Origin: a bacterium
GTDB lineage: Bacteria; SZUA-79; Acidulodesulfobacterales; Acidulodesulfobacteraceae
Direction: 5' to 3'
Length of the DNA stretch: 16,487 nt
Assembly: GCA_021806125.1 (NCBI GenBank)
Contig: JAJZYC010000016.1
Coordinates: forward strand, 1-16,487
The notes under the pieces were generated by a model. It was not told where the DNA came from and ran no database searches. It was given only the letters and a program-made list of their open reading frames with translations. The position numbers were made by a program, and so were the translations under genes. This document shows, piece after piece, positions 6,911 to 14,470 of this stretch; positions within the stretch are counted from its first letter, which is position 1; each line of letters opens with the position of its first letter.

Positions 6911-8161
6911 ATGGCGGATATAAAAGACGTTAAACTTGCAAAACAGGGCAAAGAAAGAATTTTATGGGCGGAACAGGATATGCCCGTTTTGGGATTAATA
7001 AAAGGGCAGTTTGCCGAAAAAAAACCTTTTAAAGGTTTAAATATGGGGCTATGTCTTCATGTAACGGCCGAAACGGCAAACCTTGCTAGAACTCTTAACG
7101 AAGGCGGGGCGAACGTATATCTGTGCGCTTCCAATCCGCTTTCGACACAGGACGATGTAGCCGCCTCCCTTACAAAGGATTTCGGAATCGACGTTTACGC
7201 CATAAAAGGGGAAGATTCCGATACCTATTATAAACACATAGAAAGCATACTCAGCCATGAGCCTAACGTTACCCTCGACGACGGCGCCGACCTAATATCG
7301 GTAATACATAAGAAGCATAAAAAATTAATTAAAAATATTAAGGCGTCTATGGAGGAAACGACTACCGGCGTAATAAGGCTTCGCTCTATGCAGGCGGCCG
7401 GAGAACTCAAGATACCCGTTATAGCGGTTAACGACGCCGACGCCAAGCATCTTTTCGACAACAGGTACGGCACGGGTCAATCTACTATCGACGGAATAAT
7501 AAGAGCTACGGATATGCTTCTAGCGGGCAAAAATTTCGTGGTTATGGGTTACGGATGGTGCGGCAAGGGACTTGCATCGAGAGCAAGAGGCATAGGTTCC
7601 AACGTCATAGTTACCGAAATCGACCCCGTCAAGGCTTTAGAAGCCGTAATGGACGGATTCAGGGTTATGAAAGGAACTGATGCGGCAAAAATAGGCGATA
7701 TTTTTTGCACGGTTACCGGCGATATTAACGTTATCGACGTCGAACATTTCGAGAACATGAAAGACGGCGCGATAGTTTCCAACTCCGGACATTTCGACGT
7801 AGAAATAAACATAAAAAAGCTGAAAAAAATGGCAAAAAAAGTTAGAACCGTCAAAGATTTCGTCGAAGAATATACTTTGGAAGACGGCAAAAGAATATAT
7901 CTCCTTGCCGAAGGCAGGCTCATAAACCTTGCAAGCGCGCACGGGCATCCCGCAAGCGTTATGGATATGAGTTTTTCCGTCCAGGCTCTTTCGGCGGAGT
8001 TTGCCGTTTTAGGGAAGACTATGTCGCCCGGGGTTTACAACGTTCCTAAAGAAATAGACGAGCGAATCGCTTCCTTAAAACTTAAGTCGATGGATATTGA
8101 AATAGATACCCTTACCGAAGAACAGATAAACTATTTAAAATCGTGGCAGGAAGGAACGTAG
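6911..8161 (+). CDS. ahcY: S-adenosyl-L-homocysteine hydrolase, short form
   Basis: NAD-dependent cytoplasmic enzyme that splits S-adenosylhomocysteine into adenosine and homocysteine, relieving product inhibition of methyltransferases. Substrate-domain residues include H50 in LCLHVTAET, the D123-D124 pair, E149 in MEETTTG, and K179, D183 and N184 in AKHLFDNRYG. The Rossmann motif GYGWCGKG is at 213-220, and GHPASVMDMSF lies near 342-352. At 416 residues it ends in WQEGT and lacks the C-terminal extension with the Lys-Tyr pair that closes the NAD site of the neighbouring subunit in long forms. It thus belongs to the shorter type common in archaea and thermophilic bacteria. GGAG at 6901-6904 supports the start. 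It is co-directional with metK and convergent with coaX, with only 14 bp between the stops. Confidence 0.97.
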   Translation: MADIKDVKLAKQGKERILWAEQDMPVLGLIKGQFAEKKPFKGLNMGLCLHVTAETANLARTLNEGGANVYLCASNPLSTQDDVAASLTKDFGIDVYAIKGEDSDTYYKHIESILSHEPNVTLDDGADLISVIHKKHKKLIKNIKASMEETTTGVIRLRSMQAAGELKIPVIAVNDADAKHLFDNRYGTGQSTIDGIIRATDMLLAGKNFVVMGYGWCGKGLASRARGIGSNVIVTEIDPVKALEAVMDGFRVMKGTDAAKIGDIFCTVTGDINVIDVEHFENMKDGAIVSNSGHFDVEINIKKLKKMAKKVRTVKDFVEEYTLEDGKRIYLLAEGRLINLASAHGHPASVMDMSFSVQALSAEFAVLGKTMSPGVYNVPKEIDERIASLKLKSMDIEIDTLTEEQINYLKSWQEGT

Positions 8162-8175
8162 GACGGGACTGGCGG

Positions 8176-8949
8176 TTAATCTTTATTAATGTCGTAAATA
8201 TATTTAATCCCTTTAAGCGTACAGTGTTCGTCAAGGATTTTTTCTGCATTTACGTCTATATCGTCGAATACGAGGCTTGATTGTCCGCCGGTAAAAATTA
8301 CGCTCAAATTTTCCGCGCCGCAGATATTGTAAAAATCGCAGATATTATCTATAAACCCTTTTATTAAAAACAAAACCCCGTTAAATATTCCGGACAGTAT
8401 TGCCGATTCGGTATTTGTTCCTATGAGAGTTTTCGGTTTGGCTATTTTAATCAAAGGAAGTTTTTCGGTAGATTCATAAAGACTGTCCGCAAGAGCCGAC
8501 AAGCCGGGGTAGATAATTCCGCCTAAAAAGTCCCCGTTTTTATTGACGATGTCTATCGTTAAAGCCGTTCCTAAATCGACCACTATTTTAAATTTACGGT
8601 TTGAAAAATGGGCGCAACTGACGTTTGCTATTCTGTCGGTACCTATTTTTCCGCTGTTTTCTATGCATATTCTAACATTAAGTTTTGCATCCGGAGAAAT
8701 AAAGAACGTTTCCAATTTTGCTTTGGCAAAGAATTCTTTGTATAACGGATTGGCGGAAGGCGCCACGGACGAAACGGAAACGGCCTTTAAGTCTTTTAAG
8801 GAGATGTTTTTGGACAGGAATTTCTTTAAATCCTGCAGGGACGAAATTTTTGCGGTATCTATCCTGAAAGTTTTAATTATATCGTAGCCGTTCTCTTCAA
8901 ACAACCCGAAAGAAGAAGACGAGTTGCCTATATCGCACGATAATATCAT
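8176..8949 (-). CDS. coaX: Type III pantothenate kinase CoaX
   Basis: Phosphorylates pantothenate, the first step of coenzyme A synthesis. Type III kinases belong to the ASKHA fold and need a monovalent cation. The 257 residues are standard. Phosphate-binding motif 1 is DIGNSSSS, with D6 and N9. GTDRIAN is at 103-109. Motif 2 is VVDLGTALTID at 123-133, with D125 and T131. The dimer-interface GGIIYPGL lies at 143-150, and FTGGQS near 219-224. It is the last gene of the minus-strand run, 20 bp after birA. No clear Shine-Dalgarno sequence precedes the ATG, so expression may depend on coupling to birA. Types I and II have a different fold and can be excluded. Confidence 0.95.
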   Translation of the reverse strand: MILSCDIGNSSSSFGLFEENGYDIIKTFRIDTAKISSLQDLKKFLSKNISLKDLKAVSVSSVAPSANPLYKEFFAKAKLETFFISPDAKLNVRICIENSGKIGTDRIANVSCAHFSNRKFKIVVDLGTALTIDIVNKNGDFLGGIIYPGLSALADSLYESTEKLPLIKIAKPKTLIGTNTESAILSGIFNGVLFLIKGFIDNICDFYNICGAENLSVIFTGGQSSLVFDDIDVNAEKILDEHCTLKGIKYIYDINKD

Positions 8950-8969
8950 AAAATAAAGTAAATTAAAAT

Positions 8970-9782
8970 TTAAAAATATATTTCGCCGGAGATAATCTTT
9001 TCCAGTTCGTTTTCGCCCGTTTTTAAAAGAAGCGCTCCTTTGGAATCTATGCCTACGACCTGCCCTTCAACCTTTCTATTCTCGACGTTTATCGAGATAA
9101 CCTTACCCATCATTCCGAAGTATTTTTGATAATAGCCGAGAACGGAAGACAATCCCGTAGATAAAAACATTTCATAGTATTTATCGAATTTATTTAAAAT
9201 AGAAGCTATCAGCCTGTTTCTGTCGATGAGGGAGCTTGAACCGTTTGTTTTTTCCGATTCTATTAACAGCGAGGTTGCGATATTTTTTATATTACCGTCC
9301 ATATATTTTTCCGGCATATTTACGTTCATTCCTATGCCAACCACCATATATTCTATCGACATATTCTGCGTGCTCATTTCAGTCAATATTCCTGAAACTT
9401 TTTTAGAACCTATGAGAATGTCGTTGGGCCATTTAATCTGAGGCTTGAGGGATGCGACTTCGGATATTGCGTCCGCTACCGATACCGCGGCTAAAATCGT
9501 CATTCCCTGGGCTGTTTCCGGAGTAAATTTAGGCCTTAATATTATAGACATATAAATATTGCATCCGCATGGGGATGTCCAGAATTTTCCGTTTCTGCCC
9601 CTTCCTTTTTCCTGATAATCCGCAATAACCACGCTTCCGTTTTTTACGCCTTTAGCGGCGAGGTTTCTGGCGAGAGTGTTTGTAGAATCGACTTTTTCTT
9701 CATAGTACAAGTTTTTTCCAGCAAAAGACCCCTTCAGCATTTTTTTAATTTCGAATATATCTATATAATTTATTTGTTCCAT
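8970..9782 (-). CDS. birA: Biotin-[acetyl-CoA-carboxylase] ligase, monofunctional BirA
   Basis: Activates biotin with ATP and attaches it to the lysine of biotin carboxyl carrier protein and related enzymes. Of the 270 residues, only about 30 precede the catalytic domain, too few for the winged-helix DNA-binding domain of bifunctional BirA, so it should not repress biotin genes. Catalytic motifs are GRGRNGKFW at 60-68 (adenylate loop), KWPNDIL at 117-123, GILTE at 131-135 and VGIGMNVN at 148-155. A small SH3-like C-terminal domain covers about 225-270. GAGG lies 7 nt ahead of the ATG. The 53-bp gap after nadC contains TATAAT on the minus strand (9809-9804) without a good -35, so an internal promoter is possible but unproven. 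Confidence 0.95.
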   Translation of the reverse strand: MEQINYIDIFEIKKMLKGSFAGKNLYYEEKVDSTNTLARNLAAKGVKNGSVVIADYQEKGRGRNGKFWTSPCGCNIYMSIILRPKFTPETAQGMTILAAVSVADAISEVASLKPQIKWPNDILIGSKKVSGILTEMSTQNMSIEYMVVGIGMNVNMPEKYMDGNIKNIATSLLIESEKTNGSSSLIDRNRLIASILNKFDKYYEMFLSTGLSSVLGYYQKYFGMMGKVISINVENRKVEGQVVGIDSKGALLLKTGENELEKIISGEIYF

Positions 9783-9835
9783 TTTTCGGCCTCTTAATTT
9801 ATTATTATATACTATATGCCATTTTTTTTCTTATT

Positions 9836-10687
9836 TTACTTGGCGAAATTTAAAGAAAAATCGGCGGGAATTACGGAATTGGTAAGCGACCCCATAGAAA
9901 TATAATCGACCTCTGTTTCCGCGGCAATTTTTCTTAAATTATCTATAGTTATATTGCCGGATGCTTCCGTGACGGCTTTTCCGCCTATTATTACAACGGC
10001 TTTTTTCATTGTTTTTATATCCATATTGTCCAGCATTATGACGTCCGCTTTTGCTTCCAATGCAGATTTGACTTCATCTAAAGTCGCGGTTTCTATCTCA
10101 ATTTTTAAATTTAAACCGGAATAGTGTTTTCTTACCGATTCCATCGCTTTTTTTATTCCGCCCGCAAGTTTAATATGATTGTCCTTTATGAGTATTCCCG
10201 ATGAAAGGTCGAATCTGTGGTTTTCTCCTCCGCCCGTTTTGACGGCATATTTTTGGAGCAGTCTTAATCCGGGAATAGTCTTTCTCGTGTCTAAAATTTT
10301 TGTTTTCAGGCCATCTAGTTCTTTAGACGCGATATTAGATATCGTTGCGATGCCCGACAGGTGCTGGAGGAAATTAAGCGCGGTCCTTTCTCCGTAAAGT
10401 ATGGCGCTCGCTTTAGCTTCGAGAGATATTATCTTCTGCGATTTAACCGCTCTGTCCCCTTCGCCGCACAAAAAATCTATTTTAAAATTATTTTTTGTAA
10501 TTATGTCGAACACAGAGGAAAATATCTGCAGTCCGCACACTACGGCATCTTTTTTTGCGGTAACCTCGCAACGCATAACCGGGTCGCCGTCTAAAGTTAC
10601 GGCATCCGTGGTTATATCGCCGCCTTTGATATCTTCATTCAAAGCCGCATATATAAGAGGTTTTACCTGAAGTTCGAAAATACGCAT
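9836..10687 (-). CDS. nadC: Nicotinate-nucleotide pyrophosphorylase (quinolinate phosphoribosyltransferase) NadC
   Basis: Converts quinolinate and PRPP to nicotinate mononucleotide, CO2 and pyrophosphate in de novo NAD synthesis. The 283 residues match the family. The N-terminal EDIKGGDITTDA is at 18-29. Barrel motifs are ERTALN at 100-105, DTRKTIPG at 133-140, GGGENHR at 152-158, KDNH at 168-171, E197 and E199, and D220-N221. The phosphate-binding segment EASGN is at 241-245, and SMGSLT near 264-269. The start is 10 bp after the stop of the pseudo-receiver gene, with only a weak GGTTAAG ribosome site. It is grouped with birA and coaX, so the operon serves several cofactors. nadA and nadB are not in the window. 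Confidence 0.96.
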   Translation of the reverse strand: MRIFELQVKPLIYAALNEDIKGGDITTDAVTLDGDPVMRCEVTAKKDAVVCGLQIFSSVFDIITKNNFKIDFLCGEGDRAVKSQKIISLEAKASAILYGERTALNFLQHLSGIATISNIASKELDGLKTKILDTRKTIPGLRLLQKYAVKTGGGENHRFDLSSGILIKDNHIKLAGGIKKAMESVRKHYSGLNLKIEIETATLDEVKSALEAKADVIMLDNMDIKTMKKAVVIIGGKAVTEASGNITIDNLRKIAAETEVDYISMGSLTNSVIPADFSLNFAK

Positions 10688-10697
10688 ATCTTAACCG

Positions 10698-12119
10698 TTA
10701 TTGTTGTTTAATCTTTTCTATTTCTTCTTTGACGATCTTTTCTATAATTTCTGGAAGATAGGCTTTTACGGCTTCGGTTATTTGAGGTTTAATCTCGTCG
10801 ATAGTCTTTTCTATGGCGTTTTTTAAATAATCTTCCAATTTAACGAGATTTTGTTCGTCTAAAATTTTCAAATTTAACTCTCCTTCGGATTTTTTAGTAT
10901 TTATATTCATATCTGGTTTATATGCTTCAGGTTCGACGGCCTCCTCTTCACTGCCTCCTCCTAAAGCTATATTAAAGCCGGCGAAAGGTTCCTCTGAATC
11001 TGAGGCGCTTGAAGCGTCGGAGGCATTTTTATTATGCTCCGTCTGAAGAGCTATGGAGTCGAACGATACCGCTGATTCGAAGGTTTCCGCCGGCGTGTTT
11101 AATTCAAATATTCCCGCAGGTTTATCGTATTCGGATATATTATCCCTCTCTGAAACTTCAGCGGCATTGTTAAACTGAGACGTTTCGGGTCGTCCGAAGA
11201 TTTCCGCAGGCGCGTCGGCGAAAATCTGTTCGGGTTCCTGTTGCTGTTCCGGTTCGGGAGTTTTTTCGAGCGGTTCGAACCGTTCTTCCGGTTCTGCGGC
11301 TTTTGCATAAGGCGCAGGCAGTTCTTCAGGTTCTGCCGCTTCCGCATATGATGCAAAAGGCGTTGCCTGTTCTTCATCCCTTGCTTCATTCTGAGCGGTA
11401 ATTAATTCTATATCCGGAATTTCAGCGGCCGTCGCCGTCGGCGCGTCTTCTATGATATAACTGCCGGGAGCATGGGGTTCGTCTTTTTTGTTTAGGTCCT
11501 GAAATTCTTTAAATATTGCGTCGTCTTTAAATAAATTTTCGAATGCCTGGCTTAATTCGGAAGATTCAAGGCTGTTATTTTCGTGTTCTTTATTATCGCC
11601 AAGGGTATCCACGGTATTCTCGGCGGCGGCTTTTGCGGCGGCATTTTCCTCTGTTTCTTTAATTTCGAAGGCTCCGATATCGTATATCTTTTCTCCCGCA
11701 TTTCCAGTCTTTGCGGTATTGTCCGCGGCATCAGAAACGGCATTGCTTCCATTAAGCGTTCTTTTTATTTTAGAAATAAAAGTTTCTTTATCGAAAGGCC
11801 TGTATATGAAACCGTCGGCTTTAAGTTTTATCAGTGTCTCTCTTTCATTGTCCGATAAATCCGACGGGACTAATAAAATCAGCGGTATATTAGAGAATTC
11901 CTTGCTTGTTTTTATTTCCGTTATGCTTTTTTTTATTTCGGTGTCGATAGTGTTGTAGCCTAATACGATTATATCGGGAATTAGGTTTTTAGCCGCTTTA
12001 TAAATGGCGGTCGGTTCGCCGACAAGGGTAAGCTTAAATTCGGGATTATTGAGAAATATGGTGGCCACGGCTCTTTGCATTGACTCGCTTTCGTCTATAA
12101 AAATTAAATTATACGACAT
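10698..12119 (-). CDS. Degenerate receiver-domain protein with long acidic linker and helical C-terminus
   Basis: A 473-residue protein of unknown role. Residues 1-122 resemble a CheY-like receiver: IFIDESESM with acidic pair D9-E10, then IPDIIVLGYN, IPLILLV and FIYRPFD at the expected strands. The phosphoacceptor position is G54 instead of Asp, the switch Ser/Thr position is V84, and the conserved Lys is R107, so normal phosphorylation looks impossible. Residues about 123-418 are a low-complexity, acidic linker rich in E, A, P, D and N, with an imperfect AAEPEE repeat at about 252-298. Residues 419-473 are predicted amphipathic helices ending in PEIIEKIVKEEIEKIKQQ. This layout resembles deltaproteobacterial receiver/linker/helix proteins and, loosely, the linker and C-terminal oligomerisation region of PopZ. 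A strong ribosome site, GGGAGG, lies at 12132-12127. It is first in the run with nadC. A scaffold or localisation role is inference. Confidence 0.75.
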   Translation of the reverse strand: MSYNLIFIDESESMQRAVATIFLNNPEFKLTLVGEPTAIYKAAKNLIPDIIVLGYNTIDTEIKKSITEIKTSKEFSNIPLILLVPSDLSDNERETLIKLKADGFIYRPFDKETFISKIKRTLNGSNAVSDAADNTAKTGNAGEKIYDIGAFEIKETEENAAAKAAAENTVDTLGDNKEHENNSLESSELSQAFENLFKDDAIFKEFQDLNKKDEPHAPGSYIIEDAPTATAAEIPDIELITAQNEARDEEQATPFASYAEAAEPEELPAPYAKAAEPEERFEPLEKTPEPEQQQEPEQIFADAPAEIFGRPETSQFNNAAEVSERDNISEYDKPAGIFELNTPAETFESAVSFDSIALQTEHNKNASDASSASDSEEPFAGFNIALGGGSEEEAVEPEAYKPDMNINTKKSEGELNLKILDEQNLVKLEDYLKNAIEKTIDEIKPQITEAVKAYLPEIIEKIVKEEIEKIKQQ

Positions 12120-12158
12120 AATTTACCGCCTCCCAATGCTTTAAAACATTTGTTATTT

Positions 12159-12186
12159 TTGATATACTATAATTGTTCTTTGCCAA
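12159..12186 (-). promoter_or_regulatory. Candidate minus-strand promoter for the pseudo-receiver-nadC-birA-coaX unit
   Basis: On the minus strand, TTGGCA (12186-12181, 5 of 6 matches) is followed after 16 bp by TATCAA (12164-12159, 4 of 6). An alternative -10, TATAGT at 12171-12166, has no -35 at the right distance. The site overlaps the candidate lptF promoter on the other strand. Confidence 0.35.
12160..12168 (+). promoter_or_regulatory. Candidate extended -10 promoter for lptF-lptG
   Basis: TG at 12160-12161, one base, then TATACT at 12163-12168 fits an extended -10 element. A weak TTTAAA lies at 12140-12145, 17 bp upstream. A perfect TATAAT also overlaps at 12168-12173. Transcription from near 12175 would begin after the ATG at 12173, which favours the lptF start at 12242 and a leader of about 65 nt. 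Confidence 0.45.
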
Positions 12187-12241
12187 TTTTATCTTAATTT
12201 TAATATTTTTAAATAATATAGTCAATAATTTTAAAGCTATT

Positions 12242-13330
12242 ATGTCGACCATAGACAGATATATATTTAAGCAGATGGTTTTTCCTTTCATCTTCGGACT
12301 TTTAGTATTTACGTTCAGCGTTACTATAAACCGAATTCTTTTGCTGACTCAGATGGTCCTTAATAAGGGCATAAGCATTTCGGCGGTATTAAAACTCGCA
12401 AGTTTAACTATACCGGATTTTATGATTATAACGCTTCCGGTGTCTTTTTTGCTTGCCCTCCTCACCGTGTTCGGAAAAATGACGCAGGATAACGAAATTA
12501 TGGCGCTTAGGGCATCCGGAATAAGCATAGTCAAGCTTACTAAGCCGGTTTTATTGTTTGCGCTGATACCGCTTTCGTTTTCTATTCTTTTTTCCTTTTA
12601 TATGGCGCCGAGATTTAATTTCTTTTTCAGGGTTCTTGCCGTAAAAGAGGTTAAAAAGGCGGCTCTTTCGGCGCTGAAAAAAAATTCCCTGACGAACAGG
12701 TTCGGAAACCTTAAAATCTTCGTGAAAAACGTTAATACGGATAAATCTACCATGAAAGGCATTTTCATATTAAACAAAGTGCGCAATACGCCTGAAACTT
12801 TAATCGCTAAAAGCGGCAGTATAAAATACAATCAGAAGCTCAACACCCTGTCTTTTTATCTAAAAAAAGGAACTATCCAGAACCAGAATCCCGATTCGAA
12901 AAACTTCTGGCTCCTTCATTTTAATACCTATAAAATTAATATTAAATTAAAAGGGATATCTTTTCCGGGGAAAAACAGCTCTATGCATTTTTTAACCTTT
13001 TCAGCCCTTGCAAGAAAATATATAACGGAAAAAAGTCCCGAACTAAAAAACATTTATCTTGCGTATCTTTATAAAAAAATAGCCATTCCCGCCGCCGCGG
13101 TTTTATTTATATTTATTGGCATGCCGCTCGGCATGCTCCTTGAAAAAAGAAGTTTATTTCTTGCTATTTCATATACTATAATATTCGTCGTGGTATATTA
13201 TATAATTTTCAGGTCGGGAGTTTATCTTTCTCTTAGAAATCAGTTAAATCCGGTTATAGGCGTCTGGGGTGCGGATTTATTTCTTGCGGTTTCGGGTTCG
13301 GTTCTGTATTTGAAAGCCTTATTAAAATGA
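12242..13330 (+). CDS. lptF: LPS export ABC transporter permease LptF
   Basis: Inner-membrane permease that pairs with LptG and the LptB dimer to extract LPS and hand it to LptC. From ATG12242 it has 362 residues and begins MSTIDRYIFKQMVFPFIFGL, matching the family N-terminus in which a short IDRYI stretch precedes helix 1. An in-frame ATG at 12173 would add a 23-residue hydrophobic extension and lies at the predicted transcription start, so it was rejected. There are three membrane helices in the first 125 residues, a periplasmic jellyroll at about 130-265, and three helices after about 270 (PAAAVLFIFIGMPLGMLL, then two more). The ribosome site is weak. lptG follows after 7 bp. F versus G is assigned from gene order and the IDRYI start; the two are homologous. 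Confidence 0.92.
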   Translation: MSTIDRYIFKQMVFPFIFGLLVFTFSVTINRILLLTQMVLNKGISISAVLKLASLTIPDFMIITLPVSFLLALLTVFGKMTQDNEIMALRASGISIVKLTKPVLLFALIPLSFSILFSFYMAPRFNFFFRVLAVKEVKKAALSALKKNSLTNRFGNLKIFVKNVNTDKSTMKGIFILNKVRNTPETLIAKSGSIKYNQKLNTLSFYLKKGTIQNQNPDSKNFWLLHFNTYKINIKLKGISFPGKNSSMHFLTFSALARKYITEKSPELKNIYLAYLYKKIAIPAAAVLFIFIGMPLGMLLEKRSLFLAISYTIIFVVVYYIIFRSGVYLSLRNQLNPVIGVWGADLFLAVSGSVLYLKALLK

Positions 13331-13337
13331 TTATATT

Positions 13338-14441
13338 ATGAAAATAAAAATATTGCAGAAATATCTCGTAAGCGAATTTTTAAAATATTTCGCCATATCG
13401 CTTACGGGACTTATATTTTTTTATATAGTGGTCGATTTCATTTCCAATATAGGCGCCTTCACGAAACATTCTCCCGAATTTCAATATATAATCCTTTATT
13501 TTTTTTACAAACTGCCGGAGATAACTTACAGGGTGCTTCCGCTCTCCGTTCTTCTGTCAACCCTGCTTTCGATATCCTTTTTTAATAAGAATAACGAAAT
13601 AACCGCCGTAAAATCTTCCGGTTTAAGCATGGCGAAATTTTTCGCCCCTTTAGTAATTTTAGGCGCCGGGATATCCGTTTTCGCGTTCCTGCTTTCAAAT
13701 TTTGTAGCGGTAAGGTCTAATGTTTTAAGAAGGGTGGTTATGCAGAGGGATATTAATAAAAATAAAAATTACAGCGAAGATTCGGTTTACAAATATACGA
13801 CCAGAAACATATTTATTCATTATAAACGCTGTATCGTGACGGCGGAGATGATGAACCCGGCGTCTAAGACGGTTAAAGGAGTCAACGTTTACGTGTTTAA
13901 CGATAAATTTATGCTGAAAAAGAGATATACCGCCGAAACCGGTTATTTCGGGAAAGGCGGACTAAAATTAACGGGAGGACAGGAAGACGATTTCGCTCTA
14001 AATAGCGGGCCGGGATTCGTCCAGAAATATTTCAAAACCGTTAACGTTCCTATATATTTAGACTTAAATTTTTTCAGGTCTTATACTTTAAAACCGGAGT
14101 TTTTATCGATAATAAACCTTTCGGATATGATATCGGTGGCAAGAAAATCGGAATCCGGTTTAAGCTATATTCTTACTAGTTATTATTCCAAATTATCCTT
14201 CCCGGTTATCAATTTAATTCTTATTCTTATAGGAATTTCTATCGGGCTTCTGCTGGGTAAAAAAGGCAATTCTCCCGTTTCTATAGGCATCAGTTTAGCT
14301 TTTGCTTTTACATGGTGGGTCATAAATTCAATAGCTTTGTCTCTCGGAGAGTCCGCCCAGCTTAATCCCGTTCTGTCGGCGTTTATGTCCGATATTATAT
14401 TTTTATCGTTTGCTTTATATCTTATAACGGATATAGACTGA
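13338..14441 (+). CDS. lptG: LPS export ABC transporter permease LptG
   Basis: Second permease subunit of the LptB2FG extractor. Its 367 residues have the same layout as LptF. Helix 1 lies at about 10-34 (EFLKYFAISLTGLIFFYIVV), helix 2 at about 60-85, helix 3 at about 95-120, a periplasmic jellyroll at about 130-270, and three closing helices from about 280. The segment PEITYRVLPLSVLLSTLLS and the NNEITAVKSSGLSM coupling region, which contacts LptB, are typical. It starts 7 bp after lptF and ends 29 bp from the convergent metallo-hydrolase gene. No terminator is evident between the two stops. Confidence 0.93.
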   Translation: MKIKILQKYLVSEFLKYFAISLTGLIFFYIVVDFISNIGAFTKHSPEFQYIILYFFYKLPEITYRVLPLSVLLSTLLSISFFNKNNEITAVKSSGLSMAKFFAPLVILGAGISVFAFLLSNFVAVRSNVLRRVVMQRDINKNKNYSEDSVYKYTTRNIFIHYKRCIVTAEMMNPASKTVKGVNVYVFNDKFMLKKRYTAETGYFGKGGLKLTGGQEDDFALNSGPGFVQKYFKTVNVPIYLDLNFFRSYTLKPEFLSIINLSDMISVARKSESGLSYILTSYYSKLSFPVINLILILIGISIGLLLGKKGNSPVSIGISLAFAFTWWVINSIALSLGESAQLNPVLSAFMSDIIFLSFALYLITDID

Positions 14442-14470
14442 TTGCAAATTGCAGGCAGGGTTGGCGGGGG

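Noticed and set aside
8970..9782. Bifunctional BirA repressor
   Set aside because: Only about 30 residues precede the catalytic domain, so no winged-helix DNA-binding domain is present.
12173..12241. Longer lptF with ATG at 12173
   Set aside because: It lies at the predicted transcription start, adds a hydrophobic 23-residue stretch before the conserved IDRYI start, and has no ribosome site. ATG12242 fits the family.
14444..14454. Small palindrome TGCAAATTGCA between lptG and the metallo-hydrolase as a terminator
   Set aside because: Four-base stem without a T tract; too weak.
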